Shown: piece by piece, positions 48,073-59,263 of the stretch
Position numbering within the stretch: the first letter of the stretch is position 1
Layout of the letters: each line of letters begins with the position of its first letter
DNA from: Bathymodiolus brooksi
Lineage: Eukaryota > Mollusca > Bivalvia > Mytilida > Modiolidae
Direction of reading: 5' to 3'
DNA length: 64,000 bases
NCBI GenBank assembly: GCA_963680875.1
Contig: OY804588.1
Span: 77,152,829-77,216,828, forward strand
The notes under the pieces: model-generated
What the model was told of the DNA's origin: nothing
Databases searched by the model: none
The model's input: the letters and a program-made list of their open reading frames with translations, nothing else
Made by a program: the position numbers and the translations under genes

Positions 48073-48211
48073 CAGTCAAACCTCACTTAAAGGTCACCTC
48101 TATATAGCAAATCACTGTCTATAAAGGGCAGTCTCATTTGTCCCATTAATCTGCTCATAAAGGCCACATTTTCAGGTTCCATTCGGTGCCCTTTATATAC
48201 AGGTTTGCCTG
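48073..48211. mobile_element. 139-bp Tc1/mariner-type MITE flanked by TA
   Basis: Terminal inverted repeats CAGTCAAACCTCACTTAAAG and (reverse complement of the right end) CAGGCAAACCTGTATATAAA agree over the outer CAG-CAAACCT and the inner AAAGG-CACC words. TA dinucleotides at 48071-48072 and 48212-48213 fit a TA target-site duplication. Confidence 0.85.
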
Positions 48212-48469
48212 TAAATGATTTTATAAGCAAAATAGGGAAACCTCTTAGTGTGGAAATACTTTTGACCTATGAATGTTCAACAATTATGTTTAATAATACA
48301 ACTTTATTTCACAAGCAATACATTTTATAGGCATCCCAGAATATTTTAGTTGCATAATCATATTAGACACAACAACAATACAAATGCATAAGTAATACAA
48401 GTGATAGTAATGGCGAGCAGGATACAACAATTAACAAAAAAATCTATTATTTTTCAGCAATAGTAAATT

Positions 48470-48665
48470 TTAAAATATTATTTTAAGCTCTTTTTTATTA
48501 TGAACAGACAACAATTTGATCAATTTGAAAGCAGATGGATGTCTCCGGTAGTGAGATCTTATATCTGCGTATTTTTTGCATACTTAAATAAAATGATATT
48601 CATCTTCTATGTCTCTATGTGCCATGTGGTTTTTAAGGCATATTGTTTTTAAATTTGTGTTCCCT
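48470..48665 (-). pseudogene. LINE ORF2 C-terminal fragment
   Basis: Minus strand shows DIEDEYHFI, then in a shifted frame DIRSHYRRHPSAFKLIKLLS and VHNKKELK before a stop. The same terminal region as other LINE relics here. Confidence 0.6.
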
Positions 48666-49126
48666 TCATATAATGACAATTAGTATATGCATGCATATTC
48701 CTAAATGATAAAGGCACACAGGCTGTCAGAATTGATTTTTTTTTATTAAATGTTGCCAATATTCGATGTTTAATACTAATAAAATGTTCTGAACAAAAAG
48801 CCAGGTTTAAAAACAAATGTTATAATGTGGTAATTAGTGAAAAGAATTCGAATGTTTAGCATTGGGCGGATCAACATTGAATTCTTTCCTGGATGGAAGA
48901 ATATCAAACAGCGACGTATTTCCTTCGTTCTAGACTATTTACGTATGATATTATGAAAAATGTCAACTGCAATATATCTTTATGGTTTTATAAATCAAAT
49001 TTTAGGTCTTATATTGGGAAACATTTTTTGTTATTATTATAACGGCCTGTGTGCCTTTAACAATAGATATATTAATACTAAATATGTTTACCATGTACCG
49101 CAGTGGTGATATTTTCGTTTGTATGT
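48666..49126. other. 3' flank of the methyltransferase gene, nothing else seen
   Basis: Probable 3' untranslated/downstream sequence of the minus-strand gene. A minus-strand AATAAA (plus TTTATT) lies near 48743. No other feature. Confidence 0.4.
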
Positions 49127-49550
49127 TTATGCGTTTTTCTGAGCATGAAATATTGCAGATCCCTTGTAAGGTAGAGATGGGTCATCACAGAAACTGTCAT
49201 CGTCATATACTTTTAGCACCTTTAATCCTGCAGCTTCGATCGCATTGTGAACATCTTGTTTTTGCATTTCTAGATTTGTAAACACTTTATGACCGACGGT
49301 ATACAATGAACAGTTGAACATTTCCATTAGCACAAGCATACCTCCTGGTTTAAGTAGTGAAACTACATTTTTCAGTGCTTTTGCATACGATGGCACATCT
49401 GGACAAACTGACTCGAGACACAGGCTAGTAGTAATGGCGTCTACCATATCAATTTTGAGAGCATGAAGGGGATTGGCTAAATTGACATCACATGGTACTA
49501 CTTGTTTTATCTTATTTCTTAATTCAGTCTCTAATTTCGGCCAGTCATCT
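49127..49550 (-). CDS. NNMT/PNMT/INMT-like N-methyltransferase, exon 3 (3'-terminal)
   Basis: The gene has three coding exons: 55554-55404, 50353-50146 and 49550-49127, giving 783 coding bases and a 260-residue protein, close to the ~260-285 residues of the nicotinamide/phenylethanolamine/indolethylamine N-methyltransferase family. These cytosolic enzymes transfer the S-adenosylmethionine methyl group to an amine or pyridine nitrogen; the substrate here cannot be inferred. This exon starts after acceptor TTATTTCAG with one base completing the Glu codon and encodes DDWPKLETELRNKI, DAITTSLCLESVCPDVPSYA (family motif, as in LSTLCLDAACPDLPTY), LKNVVSLLKPGGMLVLMEMF and the C-terminus FHAQKNA. No lesions seen, so it is probably functional. 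Confidence 0.88.
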
Positions 49551-49735
49551 CTGAAATAAGTAAAACATTAATATGCCGGTTAATTGTACGTACAATGGAA
49601 CGATTCAAAGATACAAGTGGACTATGAACAATTATATTAGCTATATTATGGCGGTCAGTTAAATAGGTGGAGGAATCACTGACCTTCCACAAGTCACTGT
49701 AACAAACTGTATCACATAAAGTATTTAAAGGTATA

Positions 49736-50097
49736 TAGTGAGCGAGTGAGTGATTGTTGCTTAACGCGAACCCAGCAATTTTTCAACAATAGCATGGCGA
49801 GAACAAGTTAATTTTCAATGAAATAATGATGAGGTCCGCTTTGTACTAGACCAACACGCCTAGTTGGAATTTGTATAGTGCTAGCTCACTGAAACAACAG
49901 TCCACGGATATACATGTTGCCCCACTCGGACACATTATCCTGATTCCGAGTCAACCAATCTTTTCTCTTTCTCCTTATTGCTGCGTGCTTAGCGGAGAAG
50001 CAAACAGTACCAATTGCATAGTCTTTGACTTGACCCGATTGGGATTCGCGAACACACGATCTACCGCACTCGAGGCGAGCCCACTAACCATGAAATA
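49736..50097 (-). mobile_element. tRNA-headed SINE, family A, in intron 2 of the methyltransferase gene
   Basis: Same strand as the gene. CATGGTTAGTGGGCTCGCCT, CGAGTGCGGTAGATCGTGTG and TTCGCGAATCCCAATCGGG form the head. The body CGGAATCAGGATAATGTGTC is followed by CGTTAAGCAACAATCACTC. An (AAAT)n run adjoins the head side (50095-50125). It fills most of the 595-bp intron. Confidence 0.88.
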
Positions 50098-50145
50098 AAT
50101 AAATAAATAAATAAATAAATAAATGTTACTACGTGATCTACATAC

Positions 50146-50353
50146 TCATTTCCATCAAGTTTACTGTAGTGCTTGAAAAACTGTGTCCAGTCTGCGGCCT
50201 CTTTGTCTTTATTTAGCCACTTTTTTTGCGCTTCCAGATTGGCTGGTGTATAATCAGACAAGATAATTTCATCGAACCATTTTGCTGCTGGCATGACATT
50301 ATGTATAGTAGGTCCACATCCCATATCCAAAAGACACTTCCCTTTAACAGTAC
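50146..50353 (-). CDS. NNMT/PNMT-like N-methyltransferase, exon 2
   Basis: Acceptor TTTCCATTTAG at 50354 side and donor GTATGT at 50145; 208 bases. Encodes GTVKGKCLLDMGCGPTIHNV (S-adenosylmethionine motif I, GxGPT form), DEIILSDYTPANLEAQKKWL (acidic post-I residue Asp and the SDYT signature of the family) and DWTQFFKHYSKLDGNE. Both splice phases match the neighbouring exons. Confidence 0.88.
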
Positions 50354-50374
50354 CTAAATGGAAATAGTAAATGG

Positions 50375-50545
50375 TTTTATGGTGTTTAACGCCACTTTCA
50401 ACAATATTTCAGTTATGTCGTGACGGTCAGCTTTATTGATAGAGGAAACCGGAGTACCCGGAGAAACCTGCCGCAAGTCATTGACAAACTTTATCAGATA
50501 ATGTTGTACACCTCGCCCTGAGCGGGATTCGAACCAACAACATCA
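50375..50545 (-). mobile_element. SINE family C, 3' part, in intron 1
   Basis: Minus: GCTCAGGGCGAGGTGTACAA, TGACTTGCGGCAGGTTTCTC, CGGGTACTCCGGTTTCCTCT, GTTGAAAGTGGCGTTAAACA, CCATAAA. Confidence 0.82.
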
Positions 50546-50559
50546 GAGGAAAAAATAAG

Positions 50560-50935
50560 CGAAAATCATGAACTGATTGGAAACGTTTGAGGATACAAAG
50601 GGGTAATCGGAAGTCGAAAACAAAGAAGAAAGGGAAGATACAAAGGGGTAATCGGAGGTCGAAAACCAAAGAAGAACAGGAGGATACAAAGGGGTAATCG
50701 GAAGTCGAAAACCAAAGAAGAACAGGAGGATACAAAGGGGTAATCGGGAGTCGAAAATCAAAGAAGAACCGACCAATGGCCAAAAGAACAAACAAAGAAC
50801 TTCAAAACATTATACTTAAAATTAATCATTAAGCAACACGAACCCATTAAAAACCGGGGATAACTCATGTGCTCCGGAAGGGTAGGAAGGTCCTTTTTCT
50901 CTAGTGACACCCGTTATGTTGTTCGTCATGAACAG
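50560..50935 (-). repeat. Dispersed repeat F, copy 5, with internal 46-bp tandem repeat
   Basis: Minus orientation (CCTTCCGGAGCACATGAGTT, GGGTTCGTGTTGCTTAATGA). Unlike other copies, the 3' segment TCCGATTACCCCTTTGTATC is present four times at 45-46 bp spacing (50592, 50637, 50683, 50729), a local expansion. Confidence 0.85.
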
Positions 50936-51689
50936 ATAAACGTGAATCGAAAATAAAAAGTTGGCTAAACCTGCAGTTATAGCATTTTTGCTGATACCAA
51001 AAACATTGAATTAAAACCTGTTTTCATGCATACCAGTCACATATTCTGGTCCACAAATTACCAATTAAGTTCCCATGTTAAATAGTTTTATCAAAATTAA
51101 GGTTCGATTTTGGCTATCCTGCTTATCCCCGTTGGTTTTATTGCTCCCAATTACTTTAAAATTATTTGGCTTTCCAATCTTACGATTTTGAGCATATTAC
51201 AGAAACGTGTCGTGCGCACTATATTTGATATAGATGTTTTTATTACTTTACAGAGCACGGGAACGAAAATATGTATATATTTTTTCTATTCGTTTCGTCA
51301 GATATGGAATCTATAATCCTAGAATAAGGAATCACTTCTTTCGAATTATTAATCCGTGCATTCTGTTTACTAATCCGTTCTCTCTGTTAAATAATTGGTT
51401 CCCTTTGATTTGTGTAAACCGTACCCACTGAGTAATCAGCTTAGTAATCCGTTCTCTTAAACTAACATTCCGTTCCTTCACTTTACTTATCCGTTTCCAT
51501 GCTTTACTAGTCTGTTCTCCATTTCATTAATTTATTCCCGTGGATTTTGAGCAGGCTATTCGATATAACTTGGTTTGGGACAGTTTTCTCTTAATAAAAT
51601 ACATATTGACTGCTCGGTAAACGTTTCACAATTATATACCAAACAAAGCATGAATGATACAATTGTGATCATCTGCTTATTTTGGGGGG
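50936..51689. other. Intron 1 of the methyltransferase gene, unremarkable part
   Basis: Holds a copy of the small dispersed word set (GGCTTTCCAATCTTACGATT at 51170) and, at 51550-51600, CTATTCGATATAACTTGG resembling the left end of the MITE at 52890. No coding exon recognised. Confidence 0.4.
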
Positions 51690-51955
51690 ATATTGTGCTT
51701 AACGCCACTTTCAACACTCTTTTAGTTATATCGTGTCGGTCAGTTTTATTGTTGGAGGAAACCGGAGTATCCGGAGAATACCACAGACCTGTCGCAAGTC
51801 ACTGACAAACTTTATCACATAATGTTGTATCGAGTACACCAGTCCATGAGCGGGATTCGAGCTCACAACATTAGTGGTGAGAGGCACTGATTAGGTAGTT
51901 GTAAATCACACTATCATACGAATATGATACGATCACGACCATAACGGCCCCTGCT
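51690..51955 (-). mobile_element. tRNA-headed SINE, family C, nearly full length
   Basis: Minus: GGGCCGTTATGGTCGTGATC head, GTTGTGAGCTCGAATCCCGC (box B-like), TGTACTCGATACAACATTAT, TGCGACAGGTCTGTGG, and the 3' end AGTGGCGTTAAGCACAA. Confidence 0.88.
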
Positions 51956-52076
51956 TATTTGGAATTTTCGGTTCCGTTAGTTTAACATATATGAGAATAA
52001 TATACAAATGGCTTTTTTCGAACTACAAATGTTACATGTATAGCTATTGTTATTATATTTGATTGATTTTATTTAT

Positions 52077-52335
52077 TGTGTTTAACGCCACTTTCAGCAA
52101 TATTTCAGCTATAGCATGGCGACCAGTTTTAATGGTGGAAGAAGTCGGAGTACCCGGAGAGAACTATATACCATGGGTATGCAACTGGTAAGCGTCATCA
52201 CGTTGCGGCTGTGAGTCGAATGCACATTTTTTGTAATTTACAAAGCTGGTCGCGAACTCACGCCGTATTGGTTAAAAGCTTTTATGAGGTGTTAGATAAT
52301 CCAACTACCTAACTCATTGAGCCACCCGGCCCCTT
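52077..52335 (-). mobile_element. tRNA-headed SINE, family B, full length
   Basis: Minus: GGGGCCGGGTGGCTCAATGA, GTTAGGTAGTTGGATTATCT, GCGTGAGTTCGCGACC (box B), GACTCACAGCCGCAACGTGA, TACTCCGACTTCTTCCACCA, GTGGCGTTAAACACAATAAA. Confidence 0.9.
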
Positions 52336-52361
52336 TATTGTTATAATAGATTTGGATTATA

Positions 52362-52480
52362 GTTATGGTGTTTAACGCCACTTCAGTCTTATCGTGGCTG
52401 TCAGCTTTATTGGTGGAGGAAACCGGAGGACCTGGAGAAAACCTGTTGGATGAAATGCTTAACAGTGGCATTAAAATGTG
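52362..52480 (-). mobile_element. SINE 3' fragment, family C type
   Basis: Minus: GGTTTTCTCCAGGTCCTCCG, GTTTCCTCCACCAATAAAGC, GACAGCCACGATAAGACTGA, GTGGCGTTAAACACCATAAC. Confidence 0.8.
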
Positions 52481-52561
52481 AGACATATATATATATATAT
52501 AATGATCATCCAGGAAACCCCATTTAAGATGTAGGAATTGCACGTGCAACGGTTAGTGACC

Positions 52562-52650
52562 TACGGACGGTTATTTTATGGCGTTTTACCGCCACTTTCA
52601 CCCAATATTTCAGTTTTATCGTGGCGGTCAGTTTTACGGACGGATCGGGG
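52562..52650 (-). mobile_element. SINE 3' fragment
   Basis: Minus: AAACTGACCGCCACGATAAA, ACTGAAATATTGGGTGAAAG, TGGCGGTAAAACGCC. Fifth SINE piece within 1.2 kb. Confidence 0.7.
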
Positions 52651-52889
52651 GAGGGGGCTTGGGGTGACATGCGGATAATATATTATAGTCTATTTAGGTC
52701 CTATCTAGTTTAAATTAGACGTGTGTTGACTTGATTTTTTTTAAATTCAATTATTTATCTTTGTTTCCGATCCATTGAAGCCAAACAAAAATTAAAATAA
52801 GATCCAACAAATATCTCGTTTTCATTAGATTGGATTAGTTGATGTCGTTATTCTGATGAATAATTTTCAATTAGAGAATTATTTTTTTT

Positions 52890-53001
52890 AACAGGTTATA
52901 CGATATAACCTGAGTTGGTGCAGTTTACGCTTAATAAACTGAGAACCGGTTTATGTAAAGCGTAAACTATTCCAAAACAGGGTACACAAGTATAACCTGT
53001 T
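52890..53001. mobile_element. 112-bp TIR element
   Basis: AACAGGTTATAC at the left and GTATAACCTGTT at the right form 12-bp terminal inverted repeats. Further inside, GTTTACGCTTAATAA faces TAAAGCGTAAAC. Non-autonomous MITE-like element in intron 1. Confidence 0.82.
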
Positions 53002-54544
53002 CAAACATTTCAAATATTCCTTATAATTTAATTTTTACAAAATATAATGATTCCTCGATTTTAATTACGACTATTTCAAGTGACTATTTGAATTTGTCGT
53101 TGGCGAATGAATATATTGATTGATCACGTCACAATATCAACCCAGGTTTTCAAGTATAACCAAAAGTTTCTCCAGGCTGATCCGCCAATCAGATGGCAGT
53201 ATTCAAATCAAATCAAATTATTATCATATACAATCACCAAAGAAATGGTAAAACAAATATAATCAGATGAAATAAATGTCATCGGAAGAAAAAGGGGGAT
53301 CAATGTCAACTTTCAAGGGTTTTGGGTTTTTTTAGGATGTAGGGACATTCCATACAAGGTTGAAGTTTGAGACATTGGTGTGTACAAATGTAAAGTAAAT
53401 ATTACTTGAATTGTCGCTTTTTCCACGAGAGCCATTACAGAGCAAGTGGCGTATATAAACATGTAACCACGGGGTCTGGGTAAACAGACACTATCGACAA
53501 TTTTCACAGCCGAATGACCAGAACTCATTTCTGGTAATCGCTCGATCGCGTATGATAGTATCTTAACAGGCTTATTATTTTGCGCGTATGCTTCACTTGA
53601 CACTTGCTATTCCACTGCACATTATCACATGTTTTTTTATGACTCTATTTGAACAAATGATATATTGCCATGTTGACAGAGGTATATTTTAAGATATTTG
53701 AAATAAAATATTGTATTACCAGCTGGTGACATACCTTTTACTTAATGATAGGAAAGTCGTGTCAAATTGCCCTTTTTTATTTACAGTTGTTGTTAACAAA
53801 ATATATTTTATCTCCCATAATGTATCATATAGTGAATCGAAATATGTCACTGCATCAAATTCAATAAAATTTTGAAATGTAGGGAGATATATGTTGTCAC
53901 CCTACACTTTTTTGGCAATTATTAGAGAAAAAGCTGAGCTTCGAGCATAGAAGCAAACACAATTATTATCAAGTTAAAAAAGAGGTATAAGGGTTTCCTG
54001 CCTAGGAATCAAGATGAACTTCTTTTTTATGGTTGACAGTTTTGAAAACATGTCCCCCACTGTTCCGTCCGATCAGAATCTTGAATTACCCCCTCCACCT
54101 CCACAGCCACACACACTTTCCGATCCTCTACTAAAATTGTCCTCCTTCCCCGCCGCACATTCCTGTCCGCCGGTCTTCTCCTACCCCCCCCCCCCCCCCC
54201 CCCCAATACACACACACACACACACACACTTCCGCTCCACTACTACGCCGCTGTCCTTATTCTACTCATTTAAAGCCGCGTCTGTTCTTAATTTTTTTTA
54301 ACCCGGGAGTGAACTCATACACTCCGCATGTTTCTCTTATAGGGTCAATCACATTTCATCGTCTCATCAAATAATAACTTGTTCTCGCAATCATATGGCT
54401 GGATAATTGCTCATGTGGCACTAAACAGCAATATCTCACTCACTCTTATCATTAGAAGCTCAATTGTCTGTGTTTAATACCATTGTGGTTTTCGAGGAGA
54501 CGAAATCTAAAACATTTACACATAGGGGTTGTACATTTTAACAA
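53002..54544. other. Intron 1, no further gene supported
   Basis: AT-rich DNA. Simple tracts at about 54186-54232 (poly-C followed by (CA)n). A 96-codon open frame at 53313-53603 has no recognisable domain and is not called. Confidence 0.4.
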
Positions 54545-54800
54545 CGTCCTTTGGAATTTAAAGATAGCAAAGGAGTAATCAGAATCCGTAAATCGAAGAA
54601 GGACAGACAACAAAATGGCCAAATGAAAAGTACAAAAGGACAAACAACAATCTACAAAACATATATACATAAAACTAAAGATCGAGTAACACGAACCCCA
54701 CTAAAATCTGGGAGTGAACCCCGGTGCTCCGGAAGGGTAGCAGTTCCTTCTCCACCAGTGGCACCCGTCGTGTTAATCTAGTTACAAACCGGTGATAAGT
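54545..54800 (-). repeat. Dispersed repeat F, copy 6
   Basis: Minus: AACACGACGGGTGCCACTGG, CTACCCTTCCGGAGCACCGG, GGGGTTCGTGTTACTCGATC, TTTTGTTGTCTGTCCTTCTT, TCTGATTACTCCTTTGCTAT. Confidence 0.82.
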
Positions 54801-55403
54801 CATGAATGAGGAAAGGACCGGGAAGTGTTTACGACAAATGGGACATATCCGTGGTCATTTGTGACACCAATATTCCATAACGGTTATGGTGGCGACCGTA
54901 AGACTTTCGAAGTGATGCCTTAAACCTAACCAAGAGGAACCCTTGGTTCAGTAGTTTCCTTGTTAGCAGCAACCCTCCATCAAGGAAATCCTGATAGAAA
55001 CCACAAGCTCTGGATTATAGTATCAAATAAGAGATGTACATTGTATACTCTATATGATTTTCATATTTTAAAGTTTTTTGGAGTGTAAAGAATGATATTT
55101 GAATTATAATATTCACAGGCGCTTGTAGCACAGAATTACCACTCCCACCTCCATTTATTAACATTCTGTTTACATATGTATATTTATTTTCAATAAAATA
55201 AGAGTATATATGGTCGACGCATACAATTTGCTGTTAAATTAAGATTGTATGAATATGGACACGAACAAGTTCAATTAAGGAAAAACAGATGAAATAATAA
55301 AAAAATATTATTGAAAATAGATATAAAACAGAAAGCTAAAAAAAGGGCCGGGTTGGTAATTCGAGCGCCTGTGGTAATAAGCATAAGAAGAATAATCAAT
55401 TAC

Positions 55404-55554
55404 CTGTTGAATATATCGTGTGCTGTGCCTTCAGTGTGGCTGGAACAAACCAATGCCCCTCAATTTTACTGTAGTTGGTTTCTATGTATACTTTAGGATC
55501 AAAGTTTGTCACATAATCATTATGCTTCGCCATTTCCTCAATTTTGGGATCCAT
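55404..55554 (-). CDS. NNMT/PNMT-like N-methyltransferase, exon 1 (first coding exon)
   Basis: ATG at 55554 begins MDPKIEEMAKHNDYVTNFDP, then KVYIETNYSKIEG and LKAQHTIYSTG, like the NNMT/PNMT N-terminus (NPKDYLENYF / NPRAYLRNNY) whose tyrosines contact cofactor and substrate. Donor CAG|GTAATTG at 55403. Joining to exon 2 gives ...YSTG-TVKGKCLLDMG without a frame break. An upstream acceptor-like TTAAGCACAG (exon start 55571) suggests a 5' non-coding exon. A start at an upstream non-ATG codon in the open frame is less likely. Confidence 0.85.
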
Positions 55555-56460
55555 CTTTTCAAAAAATGTGCCTGTGCTTAAGAATAGAATAAAAGTCACT
55601 TGTCCTTCAGAATATAATAAAAGTCACTGGATTATTACATCACGTAGCTTCTTAGAGATATCATATTTAATGATTGTACTAAAAAATCTTTACGAAAGAG
55701 TACCCACAGATTTAAATGACAAACAAGAAGAAATATAATTCATGTCATGTGTGCTGCACTTCATATATTATGTCCTTATTCGTTCTGCTCAAACGAACAT
55801 AAAACATTTATCAAATAAACAACAAACTCTCATATGGGAGGTGCCACTTGCAAGCATCAAGTGCAGCACCTGGAGGTGCCACTTGCAAGCATCAAGTGCA
55901 GAATTTTATTTTGACATAAGAATGAATTAGTGACACGAGAATTGGATACAGTCCATCTAGATGCCAGTTCACATCAAAGCATCGTCAGGAGGATGAAAAC
56001 ATATGTAACGACAGAAAGTTAAAAAATATTTTAAAAAGAAATTGATTTGTTTTGGGGTTTTTTTTTAGAGAAAAAAGTTGTGTGAACACTTGAATGGCTC
56101 GAATGATAAAAACTGCACACCTACACAAAAACTTTCAAATCTAACAGACCCAACTTTCCCGTGCTTGTTTTAAACCAATCAAAACAACTTAACCACCTAT
56201 AAATCTCAAACACGTGTAACTGTTTACAAACAAACCATAATCGATACTGTATAACTTTGATAAATACATTGATTGACAGATTTTTTGTCTTTAAAAGTTA
56301 ATGTCTGCTCGTGACATAAAGGTACTCACGTAAATTTGTTGTACTTTGGTTATCATGTGGAGGTCAGTTGGTTTTCTTGCCGTCAATTTTTTTTTATTAT
56401 TTGACTTTGAGCGTACCTAATGAAGGTACAGAATGTCATTCCTGAATCGTGAGCACTCTG
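55405..56460. other. 5' flank of the methyltransferase gene
   Basis: Outside exon 1 (55405-55554 is coding) I see only a short tandem duplication at 55838-55904 (GGAGGTGCCACTTGCAAGCA + TCAAGTGCAG, twice). No promoter motif could be fixed. Confidence 0.35.
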
Positions 56461-56461
56461 T

Positions 56462-56660
56462 TAACCCTTCCGGAGCACCTGAGTTCACCTCCCAGTTTTT
56501 AGTGTGGTTCGTGTTACTCGATCTTTAGTTTTATGTGTATGATTTGTAGATCGTTGTTTGTCCTTTTGTCCGTTTTCTTTTGACCATTGTGTTGTCTGTT
56601 CTTCTTTGATTTACGGATTCTGATTACTCCTTTGGTATCTTCAAACTCTTCTTGATGTAC
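56462..56660 (+). repeat. Dispersed repeat F, copy 7
   Basis: CCCTTCCGGAGCACCTGAGT, GTGTGGTTCGTGTTACTCGA, CATTGTGTTGTCTGTTCTTC, TTCTGATTACTCCTTTGGTA. The most canonical copy here. Confidence 0.85.
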
Positions 56661-56821
56661 ATGTTTATATTGCAACTCGAATAATGTAGAATTCCCAGAT
56701 ACAACAAGGATACGATAGAAATCAGAACATAGTTCGACGTACTCACCGAAATCTCTTTTTAATTATCTTATTTATGTAGCCTAAGATTATCGAATGTGAT
56801 ATGCCATCTCTATATACAGGG

Positions 56822-57200
56822 GAGTGGAATGATTGAGTGATTATTGTTTTTCACGCCAAATGATTTTTTTTTTCATTTTTCATTGCGAGAAAAAACAAGA
56901 CTACATTCGAGCAGATGACGATGATGTCCGCTTTGTACTAGCCCAACACACTTAATCGTATTTGTATAGTGCTAGCTCACTGAAACAAACTTCCGCAGGA
57001 AGACACATCACTCCACTCGGACACATTATTCTGATTCCGAGCAGATCAGTCTTTCTTCTTGCTTCTTATTGTTACGTGCCTAGCGGAGAAGCAGGAAATG
57101 CCAATGCAATAGTCTTTGGTTTCACCTGACCGGGACTCGAACACACGATCTATCGAACTCGAGGCAATCTTGCTAACCATTATAACACTGATGCAGTTGC
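56822..57200 (-). mobile_element. tRNA-headed SINE, family A
   Basis: Minus: CTGCATCAGTGTTATAATGG, TTAGCAAGATTGCCTCGAGT, GTGTTCGAGTCCCGGTCAGG (box B), GCTTCTCCGCTAGGCACG, GGAATCAGAATAATGTGTCC. The 3' end is degraded. Confidence 0.88.
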
Positions 57201-57639
57201 AGGGCAATGCAAACCCAGTGGTGATGATCTACTTGATTTCTTACTATATGTCTAACATCACTAACATGATTGGGCGTCCTGATACCTATAGTGTTGTGGT
57301 TTTTCAGACATCTACCCACCACCGGTGATTAAATCTGGCTGGCTTATTCACGTTATAGCAAATTAAATAGTCTAGACTGACTTGATATATATTAATGATT
57401 ATGAAAAAAATTCCACTGTAAATATGGAACATATTGAGTTTTAACAGGTTGCCAGGATATTTGTAAATTTATCACTCGCTTCCTCTTGGGGTAAAATACA
57501 AATATCATGCCAACCCATGTTAAAAGTCTCAGCAAATTATAATATCTTATTTTTAAATTATATGAAATTTAGAATTTTGATATATTTTTTTATTGACACA
57601 CCTGACAATGTATATATACATAGTGCATGTAAATTAATT

Positions 57640-57828
57640 AATTCTACCACTAACGTTGTGAGTTCGAATCCCGCTCAGACGAGGTGTATTCGATACAACA
57701 TTATGTGATAAAGTATGCCAGTGACTTGCGGCAGGTTGGTGGTTTTAGCCGGGTACTCCACCAATAAAACTGACCGCCACGATATAACAGAAATATTGTT
57801 GAAAGTGGCATTAAACGCCATAATCCGT
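57640..57828 (+). mobile_element. SINE family C, 5'-truncated
   Basis: GTTGTGAGTTCGAATCCCGC (box B), AGACGAGGTGTATTCGATAC, TTGCGGCAGGTTGGTGG, CCGCCACGATATAACAG, GTGGCATTAAACGCCATAA. Confidence 0.85.
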
Positions 57829-58990
57829 GGTTTCCATTGCCCTGTACACACAGGTAGTATTACATACACAAATCTTAGAATACATAAATACGATAGTGAA
57901 ATTAATCATTCTGTGGGTACGGTCGAATAATTTACCTATTTCTATCGTATTCCTCTATTGTATCTGGGAATTCTACATTCTACAAGTTGTAATGAAACCA
58001 TGGATATCAAATTTATTGGCCATGACACGTTTCTGGAATAACCTTCATTAGCTATGTACACTCAAGGTCAAAAGAAAAATAATTTAGATAATTGAACAAA
58101 TATTTAACAAAAGGAAACCTGAAAGTATTCGAAAATTGTGTAAACCTATTGATATAATAAATAAGAAAATTAGTCCTCCTTGAAAAACTCCATCACACCT
58201 CTGTTAGTATTATTATTAGTATTATTTGTTTTTAAAGTTTAAACATTCTTTTCATAATTTGTATTCAATGTATACCCATAATCTTCATAATTGATGTGAT
58301 TACTTTGTATTAATTTTGTCTCTCTCTCTCACTCTGTAACCTTGGTAACATTAGTTTAGAGAATAAAGTTATTAAAAATAAGAGTTTGGTGGCAAGAAAA
58401 CCAAAGAACGAAAGCAGGAAAATGTCATATAATGCTTCAACGAGTAAGTATCTTAGTACAATAAAACATATGTTTTTGGCACTTGTACAAGAACGAACAT
58501 TAACCCAGGTTTTTAAAAATAAAAATGGGTCAAACATTAAAGTTGAGCAGACGTGAACTATTTCTTTTTGTTTGTACTTTAAATCCGTGTTAGCTGTCTA
58601 TTGATGATTATCGTGCCTTGAAGATTTTATTGTATTGTTATTAAATATGAAATCTAATTTAAGCTACATGATGTGATAATCCAGTGACTGCTATTCTTTT
58701 TTTTTTTAAATATGCAGATTATATGAAAAAAAACCAGATGTTTTTGTACACGTGTGCTGTAACTGTCAATATTCTCTGGAAATATTTGGTTGGACTTATT
58801 TATAGAAAATTTCTGTTTAGAACTTTATGTTGAAGTAGCTACGAGGATGAGGTATTATATCAAAATTTTACCTGGAAAAAACTCCGTGTACGGTCGTCCG
58901 TCGTGTACGATTCCTCTGTTTCGGTCTGGTGTTGTAATGATGACAACTCTGGACCACGCGGTGGAGGAGGAGTGTAGAAGTATCCTTCTT
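57829..58990. other. Intergenic, no gene supported
   Basis: AT-rich; a (TC)n run near 58318-58334. No recognisable coding or repeat families. Confidence 0.35.
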
Positions 58991-58991
58991 G

Positions 58992-59095
58992 AGGAGGAGG
59001 AGGAGGAGGAGGAGGAGGAGGAGGAGGAGGAGGAGGAGGAGGAGGAGGAGGAGGAGGAGGAGGAGGAGGAGGAGGAGGAGGAGGAGGAGGAGGAG
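58992..59095. repeat. (GGA)n trinucleotide tract
   Basis: About 100 bp of perfect GAG/GGA repeats flanked by two copies of a GTGTAGA(A/C)GTATCCTTCTTG word (58972 and 59099), so the tract sits inside a short direct repeat. Poly-Glu, poly-Ser and poly-Pro frames across it are artefacts. Confidence 0.97.
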
Positions 59096-59263
59096 AGAAG
59101 TGTAGACGTATCCTTCTTGAAAACAAACAAATCATTTATTTCTAACTTTTATTTATAAGTCTGTTCTGTACAGCGGAACCAGTTGTCTGAGATCTGGTTG
59201 TTTTGTTCGATCGCTGGGATGATCTGTTTCCTTATGTCGGCCTTTACAGGAGAGACGACCCTC

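Noticed and set aside
53313..53603. 96-codon minus-strand ORF
   Set aside because: No recognisable family, no repeat support and no splice context; it lies within an intron. Left uncalled.
54014..54301. Proline-rich ORF
   Set aside because: Crosses poly-C and (CA)n tracts inside intron 1 of the methyltransferase gene; no domain.
58790..59158. Poly-glutamate ORF (and poly-Ser/poly-Pro on minus)
   Set aside because: Caused by the (GGA)n tract; flanks show no conserved protein.
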